The notes: generated by a model from the sequence alone, not told the origin. DNA of 64,000 nt from Aquatica leii (GCA_035610365.1 CM069435.1:62183389-62247388); one strand, 5' to 3'; shown: positions 22,501 to 36,176, counted from the first letter of the stretch. Program-made: numbers and translations.

Positions 22501-23930
22501 GAACAACCAGACTATCAAACTTTGATGGTTCCTAATAAGTTAAACTTGTCCGTCCGCAACTAACATTTTTAGTTTCATCAATGGCAATTAGCACTCTGAA
22601 GTTGCAAGCCTGGATGTCTTCTAAAACGTCAGTTTGTTTGAGTTCACAAACAGCAAAGCTGCAAAAGTCAAATACAGCTTTTTCTTTTGGTTGACAAAAA
22701 TAAACTAGGATCAAACCTATAAACTCAAAATGGTTTCATTACAACGCGTTCTAAGCCGCAAACAAAGAAAAAAAAGGCCAAACACATAATTTACTTTTTA
22801 AATTACCTTAACAAAAGCTTTTATATCGACTCTTAAATCATCCGTTTGAGATAACATAAAGCATCCTATCTTCTATGTATAAAGTGGAACCACTAGCCGT
22901 GGCTTAGTTTACTACAAGATCGAAACTTTGCTAGGCCTGAATTAAGTAAAAATTGAAGTTCTGAGATTATTCGTACATTGAAAATTTTTGAGATCAACAA
23001 GTTATATGTTAATTTACAAACTTAAAATGATTTATCAAGTTACTTAAAGTTATTCTTAAAAAAAAATTGTAACTGCTCTAATTTCAATGTTTCAGACGTA
23101 CAATCATAATTATAACGTTAACAAACTGTAATTTGCTAAAAAAAACTATTTTTGGAGAATTGTGGATCTACGCAATTAAGCAATATTTGCTTTAATTTTT
23201 TTAACAACTTCATTAGTTTAAAGTAAAGAAGACATTTTTTAGACTAAGACTTATAGTTAATTTAGTAACAATTTTTATGAAACTCGTTGGAAACTATTGT
23301 TTACTTTCTGATAAGTTGTAATATACTAAATATACAGTTCTTTCAATTAAAAAACTAGAAATTTTAGTTCCATATACGTAAAACATCAACATTTGAAATA
23401 AAAATGTCAATAAAAGATATGTGACAAATCAAATAAAGTAAATTAAAAAACAGTGATTTATTATTTAGGTTTAATTGAAAAAGATTCTTAATAACAAATG
23501 TAAGGCTAATTGAAGTGTCAATGTATGAACATACATGTGATTGTACTATTCAATTAAACCTTCTTATTTACACTTTTTCTATTATTACAACTACATAAAA
23601 CACACCAAACCATTATGTCCTAAGTGTCTTTAATTAAAAACTAAAAAAAATTAGCAAACAGAAAAAATCACTATAAAATTTCATGTCGATGTAAACTTGG
23701 AAAGTTTGATTTTAAATTGTATTTTACATTACTGAAAACGTTGTAAAATTCAACCTGCTGCTAAGTTGGACAACAAAATTAATTCAAAACGAGAGATAAC
23801 TTTGTTTAATAGGAAGTAACTTAATACAATATTATAATCAAACTGAACTGAAACTTGTTGCAAGGTCACACAACAGATTCTGTATAATAAGAGGTCTATT
23901 AATAGAATTAAATTGCGCCGTCATTATTCG
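19561..23930. other. Interior of element Y; no gene recognised
   Basis: AT-rich DNA without convincing coding frames. The only clear structure is the inverted repeat pair at 20690-21175. Confidence 0.5.
20690..21175. repeat. Inverted repeat pair (~160-bp arms, ~160-bp spacer)
   Basis: The arm at 20690-20850 reappears inverted at 21010-21175. Shared blocks, in the sense of the right arm, are TTTTTTATTGG, CATGATGAAATGCGC, ACGAAACGTCGC, AAAAATCTACCAAG and TTGCTTTTCCTACCTGAA. The TGATGAAATGCGC ... GCGC.ACGAAACGTCGC portion resembles a hammerhead or PLE-type end, but the first C of the core is A in both arms. Confidence 0.75.
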
Positions 23931-24234
23931 TATCTTACTGTAGTTGAATTATGTTCAACGTGAGATCCTAGAAGTTGACAACGCTGCTGGATCTCATGTT
24001 CACTCATGTATCTCTAAATAAACAAACATATACGTTGACTTAACTCTTATTCTAAAGGATCTAGTTTTGTAACTAGTTTATCAATTTGCAAAATCTTTTC
24101 CCCTCTGAGGGAAAAATGGTTCAGTTGCTTGACATAAACGTATTAAGGCAAAAAAAAATTTGTTATATTTTTTTCTTGTGGTGGATCTCGGGTTGTCATG
24201 ATTTTAGTCGGATCTAGACTTGATACAAAAACAG

Positions 24235-24248
24235 ATATATATATATAT
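24235..24248. repeat. (AT)n tract at the right end of element Y
   Basis: Seven AT repeats between the Y right end and the sequence starting GTACAGCC. Confidence 0.9.
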
Positions 24249-25349
24249 GTACAGCCTAACCTGTTGCAATGTGGATGTTGCAACACTGTTCGAGTTTTAT
24301 ACAGTTTTATACGCATCGCGATACGTACGGTTTGCAGTTTTCAACTTTTATACGTATAAAAACATTGTCACAGGTCCTACAAAATGTGTAACTAAGAAAA
24401 TATTAAACAACAACCTTTAATTGTTCTTAACTACTGCATTTATATGTATTTAATTAGGTACAGTAGGAAATAACAACACATGTTATATTGTTATATAGTA
24501 AAATGTTTTTTTTTATTAAATATCCAAACTGCTAAAGTAATATGTAATGTGTTGCCTAACGTTCACTTATTTCAAATAATGTTATCATGCTCGTTATATA
24601 TGCCTAATAAAGTAATACATATACTTCATATAAATGTTAAATATCTATCAAATGATAAATGTAAGCATATACTAATTTCATTTAATAAAATTTATCTTAT
24701 TACCGACGCCTAGCTCACTCACTCAAATTCATAGAACGTTAATTGTTATTAGTGTTAGGTTCGGCGTAGAGTAAAAACATGTAAACAAGAAAATATTTTA
24801 TCCAAGTTCAAAATAGAAAATTCGTATTGTTAATTTCCGTTTATAAAATGTACAAATATAAACAAAATCAACATAATTCTGCAAGACAGTCGACCATTAT
24901 AAATGCTGTACCATTAGAATCGAGATATGTGACAATAATTGTTTGAACGGCTATCTAACCATGGGGCAAAAAAATGATAACAACTAAAAATAAAATGTTT
25001 ATTTCGCAACTAAAGACATAAGTAAATCTTGGCTGTTATTTGGCGGGAAGTCAATTGCAAATTATATCATACTGCAATATAAACAGTCTTACACTATGAT
25101 AAGAAAGTGACGACATATTTATGTAAACGAATGTTGGCACAGGTTTATGCTAACTTGCACTACAGCCGGCTTATGAACGATAATAATTATCTTCTCGTTT
25201 TTACTGATTGTAAATTTTTAATCTGTAATGAACATATGTTTAAATAACTCAAGTCTTAACTTTGATTGCATGGATCCATAGTTTTCGATTAATTTTTTTT
25301 CCACATTTTCAAATTCATAAAAGAATGTACAATTAAAAGTGTTAAACAA
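24249..25349. other. No gene recognised before the satellite
   Basis: It starts with GTTGCAA-type motifs close to the (AT)n tract (24268-24292). The rest is AT-rich without coding signal. Confidence 0.45.
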
Positions 25350-28300
25350 TATTTTGGTCGATGAGCTGTTTTAGAGCAATTTGATCGAGATAGGAAAACG
25401 TCACTGATGCTAATGAATTTATAACGTATCGGGAAACATATTCTCCAAATTTGGTAAAGTTTTATTAGCTAAGATTGAAAATGATCCTTATTATCAGAAA
25501 CGATAGACGACAAAACAAGGTGTCTAATGATGTGTCAAAATACAATTTTGGATAGACGGTTACCAAAACACACAACGACAAAGTCAAAGATTCGTTTTTT
25601 GCGTGTTCTGATAACAACGTACTCGAGTTCGTCAACTAATCACAATTATATAAGGACATCAATCAATTTTTTTTAAACTGTAACTAAAATAGGGTACAAT
25701 TAGGTGTAAATAAAATTTTATGAGAAGTACTACATTAGACAAAGCTAAATAAACTTATTATCAAAGTTTGAAAATAATCGATATTATAAGGAACGATAAG
25801 GGACAAAACAAGATATCTAATGATGTGTCAAATTACAATTTTGGATGAAAGGTTACCAAAATACGGAATGACAAAGTCAAAAATTCGTTTTTCTCGTGTT
25901 ATGATAAGAACGTACTGCGGTTAAAACGTCAACGTAATCACAATTATATACGGATTTCTTTCAAATTTCTCATATATGTAACTAAGAGTGCGTATAATTA
26001 GATCGCGCAAACAAAATTTTGACCTGACAAGCCGTTTTAGGGTTATCGAACTTGAACCAACATCATCGATGAGATGTCGAAAACAAGAAGAGGGTGAAAA
26101 AGGCAGTTTCATCGAGATAGCAAAATGTCGTTGATGTTAATGAGTTTATAATCTATCGGGAACCATCCCCTCCAGATTTGGTAACGATTTGTCAAAAATT
26201 GTGGATTTTAGTCATCTTTCGTAATAAAAACTGAAAATTATAATGCAGTATGCGCAGAACTTTACACAAAGCTAAATAAACTTATTATCAAAGTTTGAAA
26301 ATAATCGATATTAGAAGGAACGATAGGGGACAAAACAAGGTATCTAATGATGTGTCAAATTACAATTTTGGATGAAAGGTTACCAAAATACGGAATGACA
26401 AAGTCAAAAATTCTATTTTTCTCGGGTTATGATAAGAACGTACTGCGGTTAAAACGTCAACGTAATCACAATTATATACGGATTTCTTTCAAATTTCTCA
26501 TATATGTAACTAAAAGTGCGTATTATTAGATCACGCAAACAAAATTTTGATTTGACAAGCCATTTTAGGGTTATCGAACTTGAAACAACAACATCGTGAG
26601 ATATCAAAAACGTGAAGAGGGTGAAAAAGGCAGTTTCATCGAGATAGCAAAATGTCGTTGATGTTAATGAGTTTATAATCTATCGGGAATCCTTCCCCTC
26701 CAGATTTGGTAACGATTTGTCAAAAATTGTGGATTTTAGTCATCTTTCGTAAAAACTGAAAATTATAATGCAGTATGCGCAGAACTTTACACAAAGCTAA
26801 ATAAACTTATTATCAAAGTTTGAAAACAATCGATATTATAAGAAACGATACGGGTCAAAACTGGGTATCTAATGATGTGTCAAATTACAATTTTGGATGA
26901 AAGGTTACCAAAATACGGAATGACAAAGTCAAAAATTCTATTTTTCTCGGGTTATGATAAGAACGTACTGCGGTTAAAACGTCAACGTAATCACAATTAT
27001 ATACGGATTTCTTTCAAATTTCTCATATATGTAACTAAAAGTGCGTATTATTAGATCGCACAAACAAAATTTTGATCTGACAAGCCGTTTTAGGGTTATC
27101 GAACTTGAACCAACATCATCGTGAGATGTCGAAAACAAGAAGAGGGTGAAAAAGGCAGTTTCATCGAGATAGCAAAATGTCGTTAATCTTAATGAGTTTA
27201 TAATTTATCGGGAACCATCCTCCAGATTTGGTAACGATTTGTCAAAAATTGTGGATTTTAGTCATCTTTCGTAATAAAACTGAAAATTATAATGCAGTAT
27301 GCGCAGAACTTTACACAAAGCTAAATAAACTTATTATCAAAGTTTGAAAATAATCGATATTAGAAGGAACGATAGGGGACAAAACAAGGTATCTAATGAT
27401 GTGTCAAATTACAATTTTGGATGAAAGGTTACCAAAATACGGAATGACAAAGTCAAAAATTCTATTTTTCTCGGGTTATGATAAGAACGTACTGCGGTTA
27501 AAACGTCAACGTAATCACAATTATATACGGATTTCTTTCAAATTTCTCATATATGTAACTAAAAGTGCGTATTATTAGATCGCGCAAACAAAATTTTGAT
27601 CTGACAAGCCGTTTTAGGGTTATCAAACTTGAACCAACAACATCGTGAGATGTCAAAAACGTGAAGAGGGTGAAAAAGGCAGTTTCATCGAGATAGCAAA
27701 ATGTCGTTGATGTTAATGAGTTTATAATCTATCGGGAATCCTTCCCCTCCAGATTTGGTAACGATTTGTCAAAAATTGTGGATTTTAGTCATCTTTCGTA
27801 AAAACTGAAAATTATAATGCAGTATGCGCAGAACTTTACACAAAGCTAAATAAACTTATTATCAAAGTTTGAAAACAATCGATATTATAAGAAACGATAG
27901 GGGACAAAACTGGGTATCTAATGATGTGTCAAATTACAATTTTGGATGAAAGGTTACCAAAATACGGAATGACAAAGTCAAAAATTCTATTTTTCTCGGG
28001 TTATGATAAGAACGTACTGCGGTTAAAACGTCAACGTAATCACAATTATATACGGATTTCTTTCAAATTTCTCATATATGTAACTAAAAGTGCGTATTAT
28101 TAGATCGCACAAACAAAATTTTGATCTGACAAGCCGTTTTAGGGTTATCGAACTTGAACCAACATCATCGTGAGATGTCGAAAACAAGAAGAGGGTGAAA
28201 AAGGCAGTTTCTTCGAGATAGCAAAATGTCGTTGATGTTAATGAGTTTATAATCTATCGGGAACCATCCCCTCCAGATTTGGTAATGATTTGTCAAAAAT

Positions 28301-31300
28301 TGTGGATTTTAGTCATCTTTCGTAATAAAAACTGAAAATTATAATGCAGTATGCACAGTACTTTACACAAAGCTAAATAAACTTATTATCAAAGTTTGAA
28401 AATAATCGATATTATAAGGAACGATAGTGGACAAAACAAGGTATCTAATGATGTGTCAAATTACAATTTTGGATGAAAGATTACCAAAATACGGAATGAC
28501 AAAGTCAAAAATTCTATTTTTCTCGGGTTATGATAAGAACGTACTGCGGTTAAAACGTCAACGTAATCACAATTATATACGGATTTCTTTCAAATTTCTC
28601 ATATATGTAACTAAAAGTGCGTATTATGAGATCGCACAAACAAAATTTTGATTTGACAAGCCGTTTTAGGGTTATCGAACTTGAACCAACATCATCGTGA
28701 GATGTCAAAAACGTGAAGAGGGTGAAAAAGGCAGTTTCATCGAGATAGCAAAATGTCGTTGATGTTAATGAGTTTATAATCTATCGGGAACCATCCCCTC
28801 CAGATTTGGTAACGATTTGTCAAAAATTGTGGATTTTAGTCATCTTTCGTAAAAACTGAAAATTATAATGCAGTATGCGCAGAACTTTACACAAAGCTAA
28901 ATAAACTTATTATCAAAGTTTGAAAACAATCGATATTATAAGAAACGATAGGGGACAAAACTGGGTATCTAATGATGTGTCAAATTACAATTTTGGATGA
29001 AAGGTTACCAAAATACGGAATGACAAAGTCAAAAATTCTATTTTTCTCGGGTTATGATAAGAACGTACTGCGGTTAAAACGTCAACGTAATCACAATTAT
29101 ATACGGATTTCTTTCAAATTTCTCATATATGTAACTAAAAGTGCGTATTATTAGATCGCACAAACAAAATTTTGATCTGACAAGCCGTTTTAGGGTTATC
29201 GAACTTGAACCAACATCATCGTGAGATGTCGAAAACAAGAAGTGGGTGAAAAAGGCAGTTTCTTCGAGATAGCAAAATGTCGTTGATGTTAATGAGTTTA
29301 TAATCTATCGGGAACCATCCTCCAGATTTGGTAACGATTTGTCAAAAATTGTGGATTTTAGTCATCTTTCGTAAAACTGAAAATTATAATGCAGTATGCG
29401 CAGAACTTTACACAAAGCTAAATAAACTTATTATCAAAGTTTGAAAACAATCGATATTATAAGAAACGATAGGGGACAAAACTGGGTATCTAATGATGTG
29501 TCAAATTACAATTTTGGATGAAAGGTTACCAAAATACGGAATGACAAAGTCAAAAATTCTATTTTTCTCGGGTTATGATAAGAACGTACTGCGGTTAAAA
29601 CGTCAACGTAATCACAATTATATACGGATTTCTTTCAAATTTCTCATATATGTAACTAAAAGTGCGTATTATTAGATCGCACAAACAAAATTTTGATCTG
29701 ACAAGCCGTTTTAGGGTTATCGAACTTGAACCAACATCATCGTGAGATGTCGAAAACAAGAAGTGGGTGAAAAAGGCAGTTTCTTCGAGATAGCAAAATG
29801 TCGTTGATGTTAATGAGTTTATAATCTATCGGGAACCATCCCCTCCAGATTTGGTAATGATTTGTCAAAAATTGTGGATTTTAGTCATCTTTCGTAATAA
29901 AAACTGAAAATTATAATGCAGTATGCGCAGTACTTTACACAAAGCTAAATAAACTTATTATCAAAGTTTGAAAATAATCGATATTATAAGGAACGATAGG
30001 GGACAAAACAAGGTATCTAATGATGTGTCAAATTACAATTTGGATGAAAGATTACCAAAATACGGAATGACAAAGTCAAAGATTCTATTTTTCTCGGGTT
30101 ATGATAAGAACGTACTGCGGTTAAAACGTCAACGTAATCACAATTATATACGGATTTCTTTCAAATTTCTCATATATGCAACTAAAAGTGCGTATAATTA
30201 GATCGCGCAAACAAAATTTTGATCTGACAAGCCGTTTTAGGGTTATCAAACTTGAACCAACATCATCGTGAGATGTCGAAAACAAGAAGAGGGTGAAAAA
30301 GGCAGTTTCATAGAGATAGCAAAATGTCGTTGATGTTAATGAGTTTATAATCTATCGGGAACCATCCCCTCCAGATTTGGTAATGATTTGTCAAAAATTG
30401 TGGATTTTAGTCATCTTTCGTAATAAAAACTGAAAATTATAATGCAGTATGCACAGTACTTTACACAAAGCTAAATAAACTTATTATCAAAGTTTGAAAA
30501 TAATCGATATTATAAGGAACGATAGTGGACAAAACAAGGTATCTAATGATGTGTCAAATTACAATTTTGGATGAAAGATTACCAAAATACGGAATGACAA
30601 AGTCAAAAATTCTATTTTTCTCGGGTTATGATAAGAACGTACTGCGGTTAAAACGTCAACGTAATCACAATTATATACGGATTTCTTTCAAATTTCTCAT
30701 ATATGTAACTAAAAGTGCGTATTATGAGATCGCACAAACAAAATTTTGATTTGACAAGCCGTTTTAGGGTTATCGAACTTGAACCAACATCATCGTGAGA
30801 TGTCAAAAACGTGAAGAGGGTGAAAAAGGCAGTTTCATCGAGATAGCAAAATGTCGTTGATGTTAATGAGTTTATAATCTATCGGGAACCATCCTCCAGA
30901 TTTGGTAACGATTTGTCAAAAATTGTGGATTTTAGTCATCTTTCGTAAAACTGAAAATTATAATGCAGTATGCGCAGAACTTTACACAAAGCTAAATAAA
31001 CTTATTATCAAAGTTTGAAAACAATCGATATTATAAGAAACGATAGGGGACAAAACTGGGTATCTAATGATGTGTCAAATTACAATTTTGGATGAAAGGT
31101 TACCAAAATACGGAATGACAAAGTCAAAAATTCTATTTTTCTCGGGTTATGATAAGAACGTACTGCGGTTAAAACGTCAACGTAATCACAATTATATACG
31201 GATTTCTTTCAAATTTCTCATATATGTAACTAAAAGTGCGTATTATTAGATCGCACAAACAAAATTTTGATCTGACAAGCCGTTTTAGGGTTATCGAACT

Positions 31301-34300
31301 TGAACCAACATCATCGTGAGATGTCGAAAACAAGAAGTGGGTGAAAAAGGCAGTTTCTTCGAGATAGCAAAATGTCGTTGATGTTAATGAGTTTATAATC
31401 TATCGGGAACCATCCCCTCCAGATTTGGTAACGATTTGTCAAAAATTGTGGATTTTAGTCATCTTTCGTAAAAACTGAAAATTATAATGCAGTATGCGCA
31501 GAACTTTACACAAAGCTAAATAAACTTATTATCAAAGTTTGAAAACAATCGATATTATAAGAAACGATAGGGGACAAAACTGGGTATCTAATGATGTGTC
31601 AAATTACAATTTTGGATGAAAGGTTACCAAAATACGGAATGACAAAGTCAAAAATTCTATTTTTCTCGGTTTATGAGAAGAACGTACTGCGGTTAAAACG
31701 TCAACGTAATCACAATTATATACGGATTTCTTTCAAATTTCTCATATATGTAACTAAAAGTGCGTATTATTAGATCGCGCAAACAAAATTTTGATCTGAC
31801 AAGCCGTTTTAGGGTTATCGAACTTGAAACAACAACATCGTGAGATGTCAAAAACGTGAAGAGTGTGAAAAAGGCAGTTTCATCGAGATAGCAAAATGTC
31901 GTTGATGTTAATGAGTTTATAATCTATCGGGAACCATCCCCTTCAGATTTGGTAATGATTTGTCAAAAATTGTGGATTTTAGTCATCTTTCGTAATAAAA
32001 ACTGAAAATTATAATGCAGTATGCGCAGTACTTTACACAAAGCTAAATAAACTTATTATCAAAGTTTGAAAACAATCGATATTATAAGAAACGATAGGGG
32101 ACAAAACTGGGTATCTAATGATGTGTCAAATTACAATTTTGGATGAAAGGTTACCAAAATACGGAATGACAAAGTCAAAAATTCTATTTTTCTCGGGTTA
32201 TGATAAGAACGTACTGCGGTTAAAACGTCAACGTAATCACATTTATATACGGATTTCTTTCAAATTTCTCATATATGCAACTAAAAGTGCGTATAATTAG
32301 ATCGCGAAAACAAAATTTTGATCTGATAAGGAGTTTTATGGTTATCGAACTTGAAACAACAACATCGTGTGATGTTGAAAACGTGATCAGGGTGAAAAAG
32401 GCAGTTTCATCGAGATAGCAAAATGTCGTTGATGTTAATGAGTTTGTAATCTATCGGGAACCATCCCCTTCAGATTTGGTAATGATTTGTCAAAAATTGT
32501 GGATTTTAGTCATCTTTCGTAATAAAAACTGAAAATTATAATGCAGTATGCGCAGTACTTTACACAAAGCTAAATAAACTTATTATCAAAGTTTGAAAAC
32601 AATCGATATTATAAGAAACGATAGGGGACAAAACTGGGTATCTAATGATGTGTCAAATTACAATTTTGGATGAAAGGTTACCAAAATACGGAATGACAAA
32701 GTCAAAAATTCTATTTTTCTCGGGTTATGATAAGAACGTACTGCGGTTAAAACGTCAACGTAATCACATTTATATACGGATTTCTTTCAAATTTCTCATA
32801 TATGCAACTAAAAGTGCGTATAATTAGATCGCGAAAACAAAATTTTGATCTGATAAGGAGTTTTATGGTTATCGAACTTGAAACAACAACATCGTGTGAT
32901 GTTGAAAACGTGATCAGGGTGAAAAAGGCAGTTTCATCGAGATAGCAAAATGTCGTTGATGTTAATGAGTTTGTAATCTATCGGGAACCATCCCCTTCAG
33001 ATTTGGTAATGATTTGTCAAAAATTGTGGATTTTAGTCATCTTTCGTAATAAAAACTGAAAATTATAATGCAGTATGCGCAGTACTTTACACAAAGCTAA
33101 ATAAACTTATTATCAAAGTTTGAAAACAATCGATATTATAAGAAACGATAGGGGACAAAACTGGGTATCTAATGATGTGTCAAATTACAATTTTGGATGA
33201 AAGGTTACCAAAATACGGAATGACAAAGTCAAAAATTCTATTTTTCTCGGGTTATGATAAGAACGTACTGCGGTTAAAACGTCAACGTAATCACATTTAT
33301 ATACGGATTTCTTTCAAATTTCTCATATATGCAACTAAAAGTGCGTATAATTAGATCGCGAAAACAAAATTTTGATCTGATAAGGAGTTTTATGGTTATC
33401 GAACTTGAAACAACAACATCGTGTGATGTTGAAAACGTGATCAGGGTGAAAAAGGCAGTTTCATCGAGATAGCAAAATGTCGTTGATGTTAATGAGTTTG
33501 TAATCTATCGGGAATCATCCCCTACAGATTTGGTAACGATTTGTCAAAAGTTGTGGATTTTAGTTATCTTTCGTAATAAAAACTGAAAATTATAGTGCAC
33601 TATGTGTAGCACTTTACATAAAGCTAAATAAACTTATTATCGAAATTTGAAAATAGTCGATTTTATAAGAAACGATAGGGGACAAAACGGGGTATCTAAT
33701 GATGTGTCAAATTACAATTTTGAATGAAGTGTTACCAAAATACGGACCGACAAAGTCAAAAATTCGTTTTTCGCGTGTTATGATAAGAACGTACTGCGGT
33801 TAAAATGTCAACGTAACCACAATTATATTCGAATTTTTTCCAAATTTCTTAAATATGTAAATAAAAGTGCATACAATTAGATCGCGCAAACAAAATCACA
33901 ATTATATACGGATTTCTTTCAAATTTCTCATATATGTAACTAAAAGTGCGTATTATTAGATCGCACAAACAAAATTTTGATCTGACAAGCCGTTTTATGG
34001 TTATCGAACTTGAAACAACAACATCGTGAGATGTTGAAAACGTGATCAGGGTGAAAAAGGCAGTTTCATCGAGATAGCAAAACGTCGTTGATGATAATGA
34101 ATTTATAATCTATCGGGAACCATCCTCTCCAGATTTGGTAACGATTTGTCAAAAATTGTGAATTGGAACGTACTGCAGTTAAAACGTCAACGTAATCACA
34201 ATTATATACGGATTTCTTTCAAATTTCTCAAATTTGTAACTAAAGATGGGTACAATTAGATCGCGCAAACAAAATTTTGATCTGATAGGGAGGTTTAGAG

Positions 34301-34465
34301 TTATCGAACTCGAACTAACAACATCGCGCGATGTCTAAAACGAGAAAAGGTTGAAATAGACAGTTTGATCGAGATAGCAAAACGTCGTTGGTGCTAATGA
34401 GTTTATAACCTATCGGAAACCATTCTCTCCAAATGTGGCAAAGATTTGTCAAAAATTGTGATAAC
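25350..34465. repeat. Satellite array, ~525-bp monomers (about 17 units)
   Basis: Head-to-tail units recognisable by TCTAATGATGTGTCAAATTA start near 25525 (divergent, truncated), 25820, 26345, 26869, 27394, 27918, 28445, 28969, 29490, 30016, 30543, 31064, 31588, 32115, 32642, 33169 and 33693. Spacing is 521-527 bp in the body. Units at both edges are diverged and rearranged: 25525 to 25820 is only ~295 bp, and deletion junctions occur near 33890 and 34165. This is the normal outcome of unequal exchange acting mainly in the array centre. Each unit contains the same 60-residue open frame, which I do not regard as a gene (one unit has a 1-bp deletion in it). Confidence 0.95.
32040..33510. repeat. 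Three essentially identical 527-bp satellite units
   Basis: The units beginning near 32115, 32642 and 33169 look identical by eye. They share private variants such as CACATTTATATACGG, TATATGCAACT, GATAAGGAGTTTTATGG and GAAAACGTGATCAGGG. This marks a very recent local amplification. Confidence 0.85.
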
Positions 34466-35960
34466 TCCTCGTATTTTTAATTGTATTAATAAATTTTTAA
34501 AAAAAACAATAAAACCTACTACTATAACTTCTGCTAAAACTGACAAAATAAACAGTTTTTAGATGCTTTTTTATAACAAATCTAACTGATTTCAATAAAA
34601 GATATAAAAAAAATTATGAATTTAAATTGCATTAGATGTAAACGATTGTAGTAAAACTTGTAAAGATAACAAAATGTGAAAATAAAATCATAACACAGCT
34701 ATCTACCTTTCTTTTACAAAAGTAACTCAATTTAAAATAATACATTAATTTATAAAAGGTCATAAAACAGTATGCTAATTGTGATAACAGTAAGACATTG
34801 CTGTTACAGTAAAAACCGTTAGTAAAAATTGAGATAACACATGGAATAAATGTCGAGTCAAACTATGTATCAATTTCAATACTTTAGATAGGTCACGTCC
34901 AAATACGTTACTACCACAGTAATTATACTGTGTTTCTACTAAAACACTTTACGTAAGATTCTATGAATTCGTATTTAGTATCTTTTTGTTTTGTTTAAAT
35001 AAGTGACATAATATTTAAGTAGTATCCTGTAGTATGTATAATAATAGCTCCTATACCTAATTAACTATCAAAACTGGTTTAGTTCAAGGTGTTAGTATGA
35101 ATCTGCTTGCTGAAATTGATAAGGAAGTTTTCGGAATTGATATTATACAGGTTCTTAGTTTTGTTGTAACTCTTTTGGAAATTATGAGTTACATATTCAA
35201 AAAACCAGTAAAACAACTATAAATATAACATTCAAACACTTGTTTTTAAACATTATGACTGACCCAATGTTAAGCGAGCACACCTACAATGAGGTTTGAA
35301 TAAAGTTTGTTTTCTCAAAGTTGTACCACCTATTAAAAGCTTATAAATGATTTCAGTAAAAACAAGAATTGTTTATTCTTTGACAAACGTTTAGCAAATA
35401 TGTCTGATAAAGAGACAAAAATTTGAAGTTTACACGATTCGTAGTTCTTAGTTTTAGCTTTAGAGCGTTTTTGTTATTTTCTCCTCTCGCGGATGATTGG
35501 TTTATTTTTTCTGTTTGATTTTTTTGTTTACTTATGCGTTTACTTTTAAGGGTTGAATTCAATTTAATTGAAAAAATGAGAAAGAAAGGTAAATTACAAT
35601 TTTTTAACAATAATGTTAATTGTAGCATTTACTAATTGCACTTGCAATAAATATGCACGTTTTTAATATCTATATGTGTAAGTACAAAACACATAAGGTG
35701 AATGGCATTAAAACTCGGTAATTAGAAATTTGCGAATATTGAATTCATTTAAAAATCAAAATTATACTGATTTTGTAATCAACGTCATTTTTATTAAAAA
35801 ATATATATTTTCTATTAAAAAAGTTTAATACCGTATTTTTTATTAACAACACCAATTATTAATTATTATCATTTTATTAATGTTAATAATAAACATTTTC
35901 TGTATTGTAAATACATCGCGAATAATTTAAAATACTTGTAGAATACAAATTCATTTTACA
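34466..35960. other. No gene recognised after the satellite
   Basis: AT-rich. One 91-residue minus frame (35353-35628) is low-complexity and lysine/asparagine-rich with no motif I know. Confidence 0.5.
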
Positions 35961-36051
35961 TACCTATAATGTAGGCAACACACATTGGGATTGACGTCAC
36001 ATCTCAAAACAGCGTTGCCACAATTATTGCGGCAAGTACGGCAAAATATCG

Positions 36052-36079
36052 GGACGCGTAGCAATATTGCAACGCGTCC
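36052..36079. repeat. Near-perfect 28-bp palindrome
   Basis: GGACGCGT and ACGCGTCC flank AGCAATATTGCA, whose centre GCAATATTGC is itself palindromic. It is embedded in a GC-richer patch (35990-36140) with repeated (A/G)ATTATTGC and AAGTACG words, next to an (AT)n tract. Confidence 0.9.
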
Positions 36080-36136
36080 ACGATTATTGCTATAGGTATG
36101 GAAGCATAAATTTTGCATTGCTACAAGTACGACGTT

Positions 36137-36139
<3 letters not shown>

Positions 36140-36176
<37 letters not shown>
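36140..36176. repeat. (AT)n microsatellite
   Basis: About 18 AT repeats. This is the fourth (AT)n tract in the window that abuts a short-motif cluster. Confidence 0.95.

Larger units (their letters stand above)
19232..24248. mobile_element. Element Y: (AT)n-bounded transposon with subterminal AGATCC arrays
   Basis: The left end reads (AT)n then GTATTTTTGTAACAAGGTC and AGATCCG. The right end, inverted, reads (AT)n then CTGTTTTTGTATCAAGTCT and AGATCCG, a clear imperfect terminal inverted repeat. AGATCC/GGATCT motifs cluster in 19250-19560 and again in 23960-24215, several as inverted pairs. The plan is the same as element X but with a different motif. The ~4.4-kb interior has no recognised transposase. 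Confidence 0.55.

Noticed and set aside
22532..22714. Minus frame with five cysteines as a third secreted peptide
   Set aside because: No leader of the right type, cysteine spacing unlike the two defensin-like genes, and no splice structure.
26065..26090. GATGAGATGTCGAAAAC in the satellite as a possible hammerhead
   Set aside because: It lacks a paired stem II and the other core residues, and other monomers do not keep the GATGA word.
25820..33354. A repeated 60-residue open frame in every satellite monomer
   Set aside because: It recurs only because the DNA repeats. One unit near 30018 has a 1-bp deletion in it, there is no signal peptide or domain, and frame preservation is no better than that of the surrounding monomer.
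25350..34465. CENP-B-box-like motif in the satellite
   Set aside because: I looked for the TTCG....A..CGGG pattern in the monomer and found no convincing match.
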